Shown here: one piece after another, positions 8,769 through 16,485 of the stretch | How the letters are laid out: each line of letters opens with the position of its first letter | Position numbering within the stretch: position 1 is the stretch's first letter | Source: Tamaricihabitans halophyticus | GTDB lineage: Bacteria > Actinomycetota > Actinomycetes > Mycobacteriales > Pseudonocardiaceae | NCBI RefSeq assembly: GCF_004340875.1 | Contig: NZ_SLXQ01000027.1 | Location: 1-41,810, forward strand | DNA length: 41,810 nucleotides | Reading direction: 5' to 3' | The notes under the pieces: model-generated | Databases searched by the model: none | The model's input: only the letters and a program-made list of their open reading frames with translations | What the model was told of the DNA's origin: nothing | Translations under genes and position numbers: made by a program

Positions 8769-9659
8769 ATGATGGCGGGCGCCGCTGCGGCGAGTGACGT
8801 GCTTTCGGTTGCCGGGCGGCTGGCGCATGTCGATACGACGGATGCCGAGTTGATCCGGGATGGCGCCAACACCCTGTACCGGTTGCCACACGGGATCGTC
8901 GCCAGGATCGGCAGAGCGGGAACTGCGCATATCGCGCGGCGGGAGCTGCGGGTAGCCCGGTGGCTGGCCAATGTTGGCGTGCCTGCGATCCAGCCCGTCG
9001 CGATACCCGCGCAACCGCACCTGGTGCGCGATCGTCCGGTTACCTGGTGGGAACTGCTTCCGCCGCACCGCGTAGCAACGCCGAGCGAGTTGGGCGCGGT
9101 GCTGAACGCCCTGCATCGACTAGCTGTCCCCAGCGAGCTTGATCTGCCCTTCTATGACCCATTCGTTGGTATCGACCACGCGATGCTCGCTGACGCGGTC
9201 GGTATCGAACCAGCTGATCGTGACTGGCTAGTGCGGCGGTTCGACGACCTACGGGAGCGCTATCGACAAGCAGATTACGCCTCATCCCGGTGCGTGCTGC
9301 ACGGCGACGCATGGCAGGGCAATATCGCGGTGACCGAAACCGGTCGGGTGATCGTCCTGGACCTGGAGCGGTTCGCGATCGGCCCACCCGAGTGGGATTT
9401 GGTCCAGCTTGCGGTGGACTACACGGATTTCGCCCGGCTGGGCACTGGTGACTATCAAGCGTTCGTCAGCACATACGGCGGCTACGACGTCACTGGCGCG
9501 CCACGTTACCGGCTTCTCGCTGATATTCAGGAGTTTCGCTGGGTCTGCTTTACTCTGAGTAAAACGGCGACGCGGCCCGAAGCCATCCAGGAGACACGAC
9601 ACCGAATTCACTGTCTGCGCGGCGACGTACCCCGTCCATGGACCTGGACCGCGTTGTAG
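8769..9659 (+). CDS. Aminoglycoside phosphotransferase-like (APH family) kinase
   Basis: 296 residues from ATG 8769 (a second ATG follows directly). It has the APH/choline-kinase fold: a short N-lobe with GIVARIGR and ARRELRVARWL, hinge VTWWELLPPH, the catalytic loop LHGDAWQGNIAV (HGDxxxxN) near residue 180, and the metal-binding VLDLERFAIGPPEWDL (DxE in place of the DFD/DxD type) about 20 residues later. Such kinases phosphorylate small hydroxyl-bearing molecules, antibiotics or sugars; the substrate cannot be told. It is 13 bases from the regulator gene, so co-transcription is likely. It could be a self-protection or small-molecule kinase controlled by the TPR regulator, but that is inference. 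Confidence 0.85.
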   Translation: MMAGAAAASDVLSVAGRLAHVDTTDAELIRDGANTLYRLPHGIVARIGRAGTAHIARRELRVARWLANVGVPAIQPVAIPAQPHLVRDRPVTWWELLPPHRVATPSELGAVLNALHRLAVPSELDLPFYDPFVGIDHAMLADAVGIEPADRDWLVRRFDDLRERYRQADYASSRCVLHGDAWQGNIAVTETGRVIVLDLERFAIGPPEWDLVQLAVDYTDFARLGTGDYQAFVSTYGGYDVTGAPRYRLLADIQEFRWVCFTLSKTATRPEAIQETRHRIHCLRGDVPRPWTWTAL

Positions 9660-9677
9660 AGCAGCACCAGCGCCGAA

Positions 9678-9701
9678 CCGCAATCTTTAGGGATCTTGCG
9701 G
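9678..9701. terminator. Possible bidirectional terminator between convergent genes
   Basis: A 6-bp inverted repeat, CCGCAA (9678-9683) and TTGCGG (9696-9701), with a 12-base loop fills much of the 45-base gap between the kinase gene and the permease gene. There is no U-tract, so this is a weak call. Confidence 0.35.
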
Positions 9702-9704
9702 GAC

Positions 9705-11156
9705 TCAGGAGTCCAGTTCCGTTTCGGCTTGTTTGAGTGCCGCGAACTCTTCTTCTGGTGCGTTCGCGACGAGGCGGTGTCTACTGTAGAACCAGAAGTA
9801 GCCGATGGCGGCGAGGAAGATCGCTGCGGTGATCGCGGCCGCGAGTCGGTCGACGAAGAAGGTGGCGATGACGGCGGCCAGTGCGAGCACGAGGGCTATC
9901 GAGGTGGTGACGGCGCCGCCCGGGGTGCGGTAGGGCCGCGCGAGGTTTGGCTCCCGTTTTCGCAGCACGATATGCGATACGTTCAGCAGCACATAGGACA
10001 CCGTGGCGCCGAAAACCGCGATGTTGATGAGTTTCGCACCATCCTGGGTGATGGTTGCCAGTGCGAAACCGATCGTGCCGGGTATCAGCAGCGCCATGTA
10101 CGGGGTCTTGCGGCGGCCGGTCACGGACAGCCAGCGGGGCAGGTAGCCCGCCCTGGACAGCGCGAACAACTGGCGCGAGTAGGCATAGATGATCGAGAAG
10201 AAACTCGCGACCAACCCGGCGAGCCCAACATAGTTCACCACCTGCGCCAGGAAATTGTCTCCGCCATACGCTGCCCGCACCGCTGCCGGCAGTGGATTGT
10301 CCGCCTCCGCGATCGCACTGGAGCCAGCCCCGCCAGGCGCGGTGAGCAGGATCAGCGCGGCGAAGCCCAACAGCACCAGCATGGCCGCGATAATGCCCCG
10401 CGGCATATCCCTGCGCGGCTCCCGCGCTTCCTCCGCCGCCAGCGGAACCCCCTCCACGGCGAGGAAGAACCAGATTCCGTACACCAGCGCGGCAAGCACG
10501 CCGGCGATGCCGAACGGTAGGAACGTGCTCGCGCCAGCGGCATCGGTCGGGGCGATATCGAACAGATTGTCCACGGAGAACTGTGGGATCATTCCGGCGA
10601 CGAATGCCACCAGCGCTACTACGGCGATCGCGGTGATCACGAACATCACCCGCAGCGCCTCGCCCACACCGCGCAGATGAATCCCGATGAACAGCACATA
10701 GCAGGCGAGATATACCGGCCAACTGTTGGTCAACCCGAACAGGCCGAGCGTTTCCACGTACCCGCCGATGAACACGGAGATCGCCGCTGGCGCGATCGCG
10801 TACTCGATCAGGATCGCCGTACCGGTGGCGAATCCGCCAAGCGGACCGAGTGCCCGACGGGCGAAACCGTAACCAGCGCCGGCCACCGGCAGGGCGGACG
10901 CCATCTCGGCGAGTCCGAGAATCATGCAGGTATACATTGTCGCCATCAGCGCGGTGGCGATCAGCAACCCGCCCCAGCCGCCTTCGGCCAGCCCGAAGTT
11001 CCAGCCCGCGAAATCTCCGGATATCACATAGCTGACCCCCAGCCCGGCGAGCAACACCCAGCCAGCCGCACCGCGCTTGAGCTGCCGATGTTTGAGGTAC
11101 TGCGCATCCAGATGCTGGTATTCCACCTTGGCACCGTGCCGGCGCGACTTACTCAT
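9705..11156 (-). CDS. eat: Ethanolamine permease-like APC-family transporter
   Basis: 483 residues with about 12 hydrophobic helices. ATG 11156 is preferred over upstream GTG codons because GGTGGAG lies 6-7 bases before it. The sequence reads like the Eat/EutP ethanolamine permeases of the APC superfamily: LGVSYVISGDFAGWNFGL in helix 1, LPVAGAGYGFARRALGPLGG, GIWFFLAVEGVPLAAEEAR in the middle, and YSRQLFALSRAGYLPRWL. It would import ethanolamine by proton symport across the cytoplasmic membrane. It diverges from the GlnA4-like operon over a 266-base shared region, which fits uptake of the compound that the operon glutamylates. Specificity for ethanolamine over other amines is inferred from family resemblance and context. 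Confidence 0.82.
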   Translation of the reverse strand: MSKSRRHGAKVEYQHLDAQYLKHRQLKRGAAGWVLLAGLGVSYVISGDFAGWNFGLAEGGWGGLLIATALMATMYTCMILGLAEMASALPVAGAGYGFARRALGPLGGFATGTAILIEYAIAPAAISVFIGGYVETLGLFGLTNSWPVYLACYVLFIGIHLRGVGEALRVMFVITAIAVVALVAFVAGMIPQFSVDNLFDIAPTDAAGASTFLPFGIAGVLAALVYGIWFFLAVEGVPLAAEEAREPRRDMPRGIIAAMLVLLGFAALILLTAPGGAGSSAIAEADNPLPAAVRAAYGGDNFLAQVVNYVGLAGLVASFFSIIYAYSRQLFALSRAGYLPRWLSVTGRRKTPYMALLIPGTIGFALATITQDGAKLINIAVFGATVSYVLLNVSHIVLRKREPNLARPYRTPGGAVTTSIALVLALAAVIATFFVDRLAAAITAAIFLAAIGYFWFYSRHRLVANAPEEEFAALKQAETELDS

Positions 11157-11203
11157 CCGTGGCTCCACCACTGTCTCGGGCCATCGTCGTGGGACCGCCC
11201 TCT

Positions 11204-11225
11204 AATGGAATAGGAACGTTCCATT
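11204..11225. promoter_or_regulatory. Candidate operator palindrome between eat and glnA4
   Basis: AATGGAA (11204-11210) and TTCCATT (11219-11225) form a 7-bp inverted repeat. Inside it lies the 10-bp palindrome GGAACGTTCC (11213-11222). It is 48 bases upstream of the eat start and is the only clear dyad in the divergent region; the FadR-type regulator of the operon is a candidate ligand. The rest of 11157-11422 shows a TTGACA hexamer at 11324-11329 without a convincing -10. Confidence 0.45.
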
Positions 11226-11422
11226 GGAACTTGGGTAGAGTGGTCCAGTTCACGCCTTCGTGTCAATACATCTCCTGCGGTTTGTTGACTCTAGTGCCAC
11301 CACGCTGGTGCTCCTGGCGAAACTTGACACCGGACGGGCTGGTCAGTTTGACTCCGAAAAGGGATAAACATGGACCTTTAAACGGCCCTCGTTGAACTCG
11401 CCCAACCCGGGAGGAACGCCGC

Positions 11423-12787
11423 ATGGAGGCATCCGACGGCACGCTGAGTGTGCCGCGACTACGTGAACTCGTCGAGGCCGGAGCGGTCGATACCGTCCTC
11501 GTGGCACTGACCGATATGCAGGGCAGGCTGCAAGGCAAACGGTGCTCAGCGCGTTATTTCCTGGAGGAAGTGCTCGCCCACGGCACCGAGGCATGCAACT
11601 ACCTGCTCGCGGTGGATGTGGACATGAATACCGTGGACGGCTACTCGATGTCCTCATGGGAGACCGGCTACGGCGACTTCGTGCTGCGCCCCGATCTGCG
11701 TACGCTCCGGCCGATTCCGTGGCAGGAGGGCACCGTGGCCGTGCTCTGCGATCTGGAATGGGTCGGCGGCGGGCCGGTGCCCGTTTCGCCGCGTCAGGTG
11801 TTGCGGCGGCAGCTGGATCGCCTCGAGCAACGCGGGCTCGCGGCGTACGTGGGGACCGAACTCGAGTTCATCGTGTTCGACGACAGCTACGAGCAGGCAT
11901 GGGACCGCGGCTACCGGGACCTGCGCCCCGGGAATCAGTACAATGTGGACTACTCGATGCTGGGCACGGCTAGGCTGGAACCGCTACTGCGGGATATCCG
12001 CAACTCGATGACCGGCGCCGGCCTGTATCCGGAGTCGGTGAAAGGCGAATGCAACCCTGGCCAGCATGAGATCGCCTTCCGGTACGCCGATGCCTTGACC
12101 ACATGCGACAACCACAGCATCTACAAGAATGGCGCCAAGGAGATCTCCGCGCGACACGGCAAGAGTCTGACCTTCATGGCCAAGTACAACGAGCGAGAAG
12201 GCAACTCCTGCCATATCCACATCAGCCTGCGTGGTACGGACGGTTCCGCGGTGCTGCCCGGCGACGACCAGTATGGCTTCTCGCCGCTGATGTCCCGATT
12301 CCTCGCCGGCCAGCTGCATTGCCTCGGCGAGCTCGCCTACTTCTTCGCGCCGAACATCAACTCCTACAAGCGCTTTGCGCCCGGCAGCTTCGCGCCGACC
12401 ACGATCGCCTGGGGGCGGGACAACCGCACCTGTTCGCTGCGGGTGGTGGGGCACGACCAATCGCTCAGGGTGGAAAACCGCGTGCCGGGCGGTGACGTCA
12501 ACCCGTACCTGGCCGTCGCGGCGCTGATCGCCAGCGGCCTCTACGGCATTGACAACGAGCTAGCACTGGAACCGGAGCTCGCGGGAAACGCCTACACCTC
12601 GGGTAAACCTTCCGTGCCAACCACACTGCACGCGGCCGCGGACGCGCTGGCCGACAGCAAGATCGCCAGCGAGGCGTTCGGCGCGGATGTGGTCGAGCAC
12701 TACCTGAACGCGGCACGTGTGGAGTTGGCCGCTTTCGACGCGGCGGTAACCGATTGGGAGCGGGTTCGTGGCTTCGAGCGACTATGA
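11423..12787 (+). CDS. glnA4: Glutamine synthetase-like gamma-glutamyl ligase (GlnA4 type, gamma-glutamylethanolamide synthetase candidate)
   Basis: 454 residues; ATG 11423 follows GGGAGGAAC. It has a full GS fold: N-terminal beta-grasp domain (about 15-110), then the catalytic domain with ELEFIVFDD (metal Glu), KGECNPGQHEIAFRY (metal/ATP), GNSCHIHISL (the His of the ATP site), and SLRVVGHDQSLRVENRVPGGDVNPYL. It is shorter than housekeeping GlnA and lacks the adenylylation Tyr loop. GlnA2/3/4-type proteins ligate glutamate to amines rather than ammonia, and S. coelicolor GlnA4 has been reported to use ethanolamine. The divergent ethanolamine-type permease and the downstream dehydrogenases support that here. 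A polyamine substrate is possible but no amine oxidase is present. The 3' end overlaps the hydrolase gene by 20 bases. Confidence 0.87.
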   Translation: MEASDGTLSVPRLRELVEAGAVDTVLVALTDMQGRLQGKRCSARYFLEEVLAHGTEACNYLLAVDVDMNTVDGYSMSSWETGYGDFVLRPDLRTLRPIPWQEGTVAVLCDLEWVGGGPVPVSPRQVLRRQLDRLEQRGLAAYVGTELEFIVFDDSYEQAWDRGYRDLRPGNQYNVDYSMLGTARLEPLLRDIRNSMTGAGLYPESVKGECNPGQHEIAFRYADALTTCDNHSIYKNGAKEISARHGKSLTFMAKYNEREGNSCHIHISLRGTDGSAVLPGDDQYGFSPLMSRFLAGQLHCLGELAYFFAPNINSYKRFAPGSFAPTTIAWGRDNRTCSLRVVGHDQSLRVENRVPGGDVNPYLAVAALIASGLYGIDNELALEPELAGNAYTSGKPSVPTTLHAAADALADSKIASEAFGADVVEHYLNAARVELAAFDAAVTDWERVRGFERL

Positions 12788-13514
12788 GCACGGTGATCAG
12801 CGCAAGCCGCTGATCGGTATCACGACCTACCTGGAATGGTCGAGCTACGGGGTATGGCACACCGAAGGACCGGTACTGCCACGCACCTATGTGGACGCGA
12901 CGCTGGCCGCGGGTGGAGTGCCGATGCTGCTGCCACCCGTGGGCACCGATTTCCGACGGATCGTCGACGGGCTCGATGGCTTGGTGCTTTCCGGCGGTGC
13001 GGATGTCGACCCGGCACGCTACGGTCAGCAGCCACATTCCCGAACCAGTGCGCGCCCGGACCGCGATGAGTACGAGTTCGGTCTGCTGGCCGCGGCGCTG
13101 CGGGCGGAACTCCCGGTACTCGGGGTCTGCCGGGGATTCGAGGTACTGAACGTGGCCTACGGGGGCACGCTGAGCCAACACCTGCCGGATGTGCTCGGGC
13201 ATGATCGGCACCAGCCGGCCCCCGCGACGTTCGCGACCTCGGAGGTCACCATCGAGCCGGGCAGCGGGCTGGCCAGTGTCCTCGGCACTCGAACCACCGG
13301 GCAATGCCACCACCACCAAGGCATTGACGTGCTCGGCAGCGGGCTCACCGCGGTGGCACACACCTCGGACGGCCTGATCGAAGCGGTGGAACGGCCAGGC
13401 GCCGGATTCGTCTGCGGCGTGCAGTGGCACCCAGAAGAGGACATCAGCGACGTGCGGCTGTTCGCGGCACTCGTGGCCGCGGCCGCTGACTACGCGACAG
13501 GGAAGGGGATATGA
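12768..13514 (+). CDS. Gamma-glutamyl hydrolase, class I amidotransferase fold (PuuD-like)
   Basis: 248 residues from GTG 12768, inside the end of the ligase gene, with GGGAG seven bases upstream. The Peptidase C26 signature is complete: [16 protein letters not shown] near residue 70, nucleophile Cys in [15 protein letters not shown] near residue 120, and the His-Glu pair in GVQWHPEED near residue 220. PuuD-type enzymes cut the gamma-glutamyl amide bond of a processed substrate and release glutamate. In this operon the expected substrate is gamma-glutamylglycine, made by the two dehydrogenases; that identity is inferred. The stop overlaps the next ATG by four bases (ATGA). Confidence 0.88.
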   Translation: MASSDYEHGDQRKPLIGITTYLEWSSYGVWHTEGPVLPRTYVDATLAAGGVPMLLPPVGTDFRRIVDGLDGLVLSGGADVDPARYGQQPHSRTSARPDRDEYEFGLLAAALRAELPVLGVCRGFEVLNVAYGGTLSQHLPDVLGHDRHQPAPATFATSEVTIEPGSGLASVLGTRTTGQCHHHQGIDVLGSGLTAVAHTSDGLIEAVERPGAGFVCGVQWHPEEDISDVRLFAALVAAAADYATGKGI

Positions 13515-14872
13515 GTACGTTCGAGGTAGTGAACCCGGCGACCGAAGAGGTGATCAGCCGTGTTCCGCTGGCCTCCGTGGCGGAGGCCGACGCGGCGATC
13601 GCCCGCGCGCACGCCGCGCTACCCGCATGGCGGGACACCGCGCCGGCTGACCGGGCGCGGCTACTGCGCCGCTTTGCCGACGCGGTCGACGCCGACCTGG
13701 ACAACCTGGCGCGGCTGGAGGTGGCCAACTCCGGGCACCCGATCGGCAACGCCCGCGGGGAAGCCGGCAACGTGCGGGATGTGCTGGAGTACTACGCCGC
13801 CGCGCCAGAACGGTTGAGCGGCAAGCAGATTCCAGTGCCGGGCGGCGTGAACATCACCTTCCACGAACCCGTTGGCGTGGTCGGGGTGATCGTGCCGTGG
13901 AACTTCCCCATGCCAGTCGCAGGTTGGGGATTCGCGCCCGCGCTGGCCGCGGGGAACACCGTACTGGTCAAACCCGCCGAACTCACCCCGCTGACCGCCA
14001 TGCGGCTCGGTGAGCTGGCCATTGCAGCGGGTATCCCGCCGGATGTCTTCCAGGTGCTGCCCGGCGCCGGACCTGTGGTCGGCCAGCGGCTGGTGACCCA
14101 CGAGCTGGTGCGCAAGGTGGTGTTCACCGGTTCGACCCCGGTCGGCAAGGGCATCATGGCCGGCTGTGCCGACCAGGTGAAACAGGTGACCCTGGAACTG
14201 GGCGGAAACAACGCGAACATCGTGTTCGCCGACGCGGACCTGGAGCGCGCGGCGGCAGCGGCGCCGTACGGCGTGTTCGACAACTCCGGTCAGGACTGCT
14301 GTGCGCGCTCGCGGATCCTGGTGCAGCGCGAGGTGTACGAGAAATTCATGGCGCTGTTCGAACCCGCCGTACGCGGCGTGGTGGTCGGTGATCCCGCGCG
14401 GGAGGACACCGAGATGGGTCCGCTGATCTCCGCGGCACACCGCGCGCGGGTCCAGTCCTACCTGCCCGACGAGGGCGCGGTCGCGTTTCGCGGTAGCGCG
14501 CCGGGAGGTCCCGGGTTCTGGTTCCCGCCGACCGTGCTCACCCCGGCCGATTCGAGCCATCCCGCCGTCGCCGAGGAGGTGTTTGGTCCCGTCGTCGCGG
14601 TACTTCCGTTCACCGACGAGGAGGACGCGGTGCGGATGGCCAACGACACCGACTATGGCCTTTCCGGGTCGATCTGGACCAGAGACGTGGGTAGGGCATT
14701 GCGCGCCGCTCGTGGGGTAGCGGCAGGCAACCTCTCGGTGAACTCACATTCCGCGGTGCGGTACTGGACCCCGTTCGGCGGATACAAACAGTCCGGTTTG
14801 GGCAGAGAGCTTGGCCCGGACGCGGCGGAGAGTTTCACCGAAACCAAGAACGTATTCATCGCGACCGACTAA
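13511..14872 (+). CDS. NAD(P)-dependent aldehyde dehydrogenase
   Basis: 453 residues; the ATG overlaps the previous TGA and has AAGGGG upstream. ALDH superfamily motifs in order: VIVPWNFP near residue 125, [13 protein letters not shown] (cofactor) near 210, [12 protein letters not shown] (general-base Glu), the active-site Cys segment [12 protein letters not shown] near 260, and [13 protein letters not shown] near 355. It is slightly shorter than most ALDHs (about 480-500), mainly at the N-terminus. In context it would oxidise a gamma-glutamylated aldehyde to the acid (gamma-glutamylacetaldehyde-type to gamma-glutamylglycine), parallel to PuuC. The exact substrate is inferred. Confidence 0.9.
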   Translation: MSTFEVVNPATEEVISRVPLASVAEADAAIARAHAALPAWRDTAPADRARLLRRFADAVDADLDNLARLEVANSGHPIGNARGEAGNVRDVLEYYAAAPERLSGKQIPVPGGVNITFHEPVGVVGVIVPWNFPMPVAGWGFAPALAAGNTVLVKPAELTPLTAMRLGELAIAAGIPPDVFQVLPGAGPVVGQRLVTHELVRKVVFTGSTPVGKGIMAGCADQVKQVTLELGGNNANIVFADADLERAAAAAPYGVFDNSGQDCCARSRILVQREVYEKFMALFEPAVRGVVVGDPAREDTEMGPLISAAHRARVQSYLPDEGAVAFRGSAPGGPGFWFPPTVLTPADSSHPAVAEEVFGPVVAVLPFTDEEDAVRMANDTDYGLSGSIWTRDVGRALRAARGVAAGNLSVNSHSAVRYWTPFGGYKQSGLGRELGPDAAESFTETKNVFIATD

Positions 14873-14887
14873 GGGGATGTGCGGACA

Positions 14888-15661
14888 ATGACAGTGCCAC
14901 AGCGAATGGACGGCAAGGTCGTCGTGATCACCGGGGGCGCCAGCGGGATCGGCCTTGCTTCGGCCCGGCGGCTCGCCGGCGAGGGCGCCACCGTGGTGAT
15001 CGCCGACCTGGACAGCGACGGCGGCCGGGCCGCGGCGGACGAGGTCGGCGGCAGCTTTCACCAGGTGGACGTGACCGAGGAGGCCGAGGTCGCCAGGCTC
15101 TTCGAACAGACCGTCGCGGATCATGGCCGACTGGACGTGGCCTTCAACAACGCGGGAATCTCGCCACCCGAAGATGATTCCATTCTGGACACCGGGCTGG
15201 CGACGTGGGAGAAGGTACAGCAGGTCAACCTGAACTCGGTGTACTTCTGCTGCAAGCATGCGCTGCCGCAGATGCGCGCACAGGGCAAGGGTTCGATCAT
15301 CAACACCGCCTCGTTCGTCGCGGTGATGGGGGCGGCGACCTCGCAGATCTCCTACACCGCCTCCAAAGGCGGGGTACTCGCGATGAGCAGGGAACTCGGA
15401 GTGCAGTTCGCCAGGGAAGGCATTCGAGTCAACGCATTGTGCCCAGGGCCAGTGAACACGCCGCTGCTCAAGGAGCTGTTCGCCAAGGATCCGGAGCGTG
15501 CCGCCCGGCGGCTGGTGCACGTACCGGTTGGCCGGTTCGCCGAGCCGGAGGAGATCGCGGCCGGGGTGGCCTTCCTGGCTAGTGACGACGCCTCCTTCGT
15601 CACCGCGTCCACCTTCCTCGTCGATGGTGGCATCTCCGGGGCGTACGTGACCCCGCTGTGA
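14888..15661 (+). CDS. Short-chain dehydrogenase/reductase, candidate gamma-glutamylethanolamide alcohol dehydrogenase
   Basis: 257 residues from ATG 14888, chosen because GGGG lies 11 bases upstream; a GTG at 14879 is also in frame but too close to it. Classical SDR: cofactor motif TGGASGIG near residue 16, acidic residue after strand 2 (VIADLDSDGG, suggesting NAD), FNNAGIS near 86, catalytic Ser/Tyr/Lys with ISYTASKGG near 155, and a C-terminal FLVDGGISGAYV. In a gamma-glutamyl route an alcohol oxidation is needed only if the amine carries a hydroxyl group, so this gene points to ethanolamine or a similar amino alcohol. The stop overlaps the regulator start (GTGA). Confidence 0.88.
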   Translation: MTVPQRMDGKVVVITGGASGIGLASARRLAGEGATVVIADLDSDGGRAAADEVGGSFHQVDVTEEAEVARLFEQTVADHGRLDVAFNNAGISPPEDDSILDTGLATWEKVQQVNLNSVYFCCKHALPQMRAQGKGSIINTASFVAVMGAATSQISYTASKGGVLAMSRELGVQFAREGIRVNALCPGPVNTPLLKELFAKDPERAARRLVHVPVGRFAEPEEIAAGVAFLASDDASFVTASTFLVDGGISGAYVTPL

Positions 15662-16395
15662 GTGAGCCGATCAGCCCGGACGCCGATCTTGCCGGTGCGG
15701 ATCTCGCGCTGTTTCGCGCGGTCCGCACCGGCAACGCCTTCGAGGAAACCGTGGAGCGGCTGCTGCAAGCGATCAAACTCGGCGTGGTCGCTCCCGGTCA
15801 GCGCCTGCCCGCCGAACGAAACCTCGCGGCCAGACTCAATGTGAGCAGGGTAACGCTGCGCGAAGCGATCCGGGCGCTCGGCGATGCTGGCTACGTGGAG
15901 TCCCGGCGCGGCCGCTACGGCGGCACCTTTGTCACCATGCCGCCGGCCGGGGGGCTCGGTGCTGAACCATCCGTAGGTTCGGCCATCGCGCTGGAGGACA
16001 CGTTGACGATGCGCAGGGCACTCGAGGTGGGCGCCGCGGAGACCGCGGCGGCTCGATCACTCAGTCCGGCCGAGCGCCGGCATCTGCGCGCCCGGTTGGC
16101 CGAAAGCAACGAGTCGACCATGGTCGACTACCGGCGTAAGGATTCCCGGTTGCACTTGGCGATCGCCGAGGTCAGCGCTTCGCCGTCGCTCACGACCGCG
16201 GTCGCGGACGTGCGGATGCGGGTGAATACGCTGCTGGACGCGATTCCGCAACTGGCGGTGAACATCGAGCATTCGAACCGGCAGCATGAGGCGGTGGTCG
16301 GCGCCATTCTTGATGGTGAACCGGAACGGGCGCGCCATGCGATGGCCGAGCATCTGGACGCCACCGCCGCCTTGCTGCGGGGATTCCTGGCCTGA
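15658..16395 (+). CDS. FadR-subfamily GntR transcriptional regulator
   Basis: 245 residues from GTG 15658, overlapping the SDR stop by four bases, so it is the last gene of the operon. N-terminal winged HTH: QRLPAERNLAARLNVSRVTLREAIRALGDAGYVESRRGRYGGTF split over residues 38-90. The rest is an all-helical FCD effector domain (RRALEVGAAETAA, SRLHLAIAEVSASPSL, HEAVVGAILDGEPERARHAM) with the His/Asp positions that usually bind a metal and a small acid. It most likely senses a pathway intermediate and controls the operon and the divergent permease. The palindrome at 11204-11225 is a candidate site. Confidence 0.88.
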   Translation: MSEPISPDADLAGADLALFRAVRTGNAFEETVERLLQAIKLGVVAPGQRLPAERNLAARLNVSRVTLREAIRALGDAGYVESRRGRYGGTFVTMPPAGGLGAEPSVGSAIALEDTLTMRRALEVGAAETAAARSLSPAERRHLRARLAESNESTMVDYRRKDSRLHLAIAEVSASPSLTTAVADVRMRVNTLLDAIPQLAVNIEHSNRQHEAVVGAILDGEPERARHAMAEHLDATAALLRGFLA

Positions 16396-16472
16396 TACCC
16401 GCGGCGCTGCTCGCAAGCGTGGTAATTCCACCGAGTTTCGTGCGCGGGACGGAGGTTTCACGCGCGGACAGC

Positions 16473-16478
16473 TACCCT
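16473..16478 (+). promoter_or_regulatory. -10 element of a probable leaderless rimO promoter
   Basis: TACCCT ends seven bases before the GTG at 16486 and no Shine-Dalgarno sequence intervenes. This supports transcription beginning at the start codon and marks a fresh promoter after the ethanolamine-type operon. Confidence 0.5.
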
Positions 16479-16485
16479 GAGCGGC

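Noticed and set aside
13661-14560. 299-codon antisense frame within the aldehyde dehydrogenase gene
   Set aside because: His/Arg/Gly-rich shadow of a confidently identified enzyme; no domain.
9705-16395. Putrescine (Puu) utilisation operon
   Set aside because: The ligase, hydrolase and aldehyde dehydrogenase would fit, but there is no PuuB-type amine oxidase. An SDR is present instead and the transporter resembles ethanolamine permeases.
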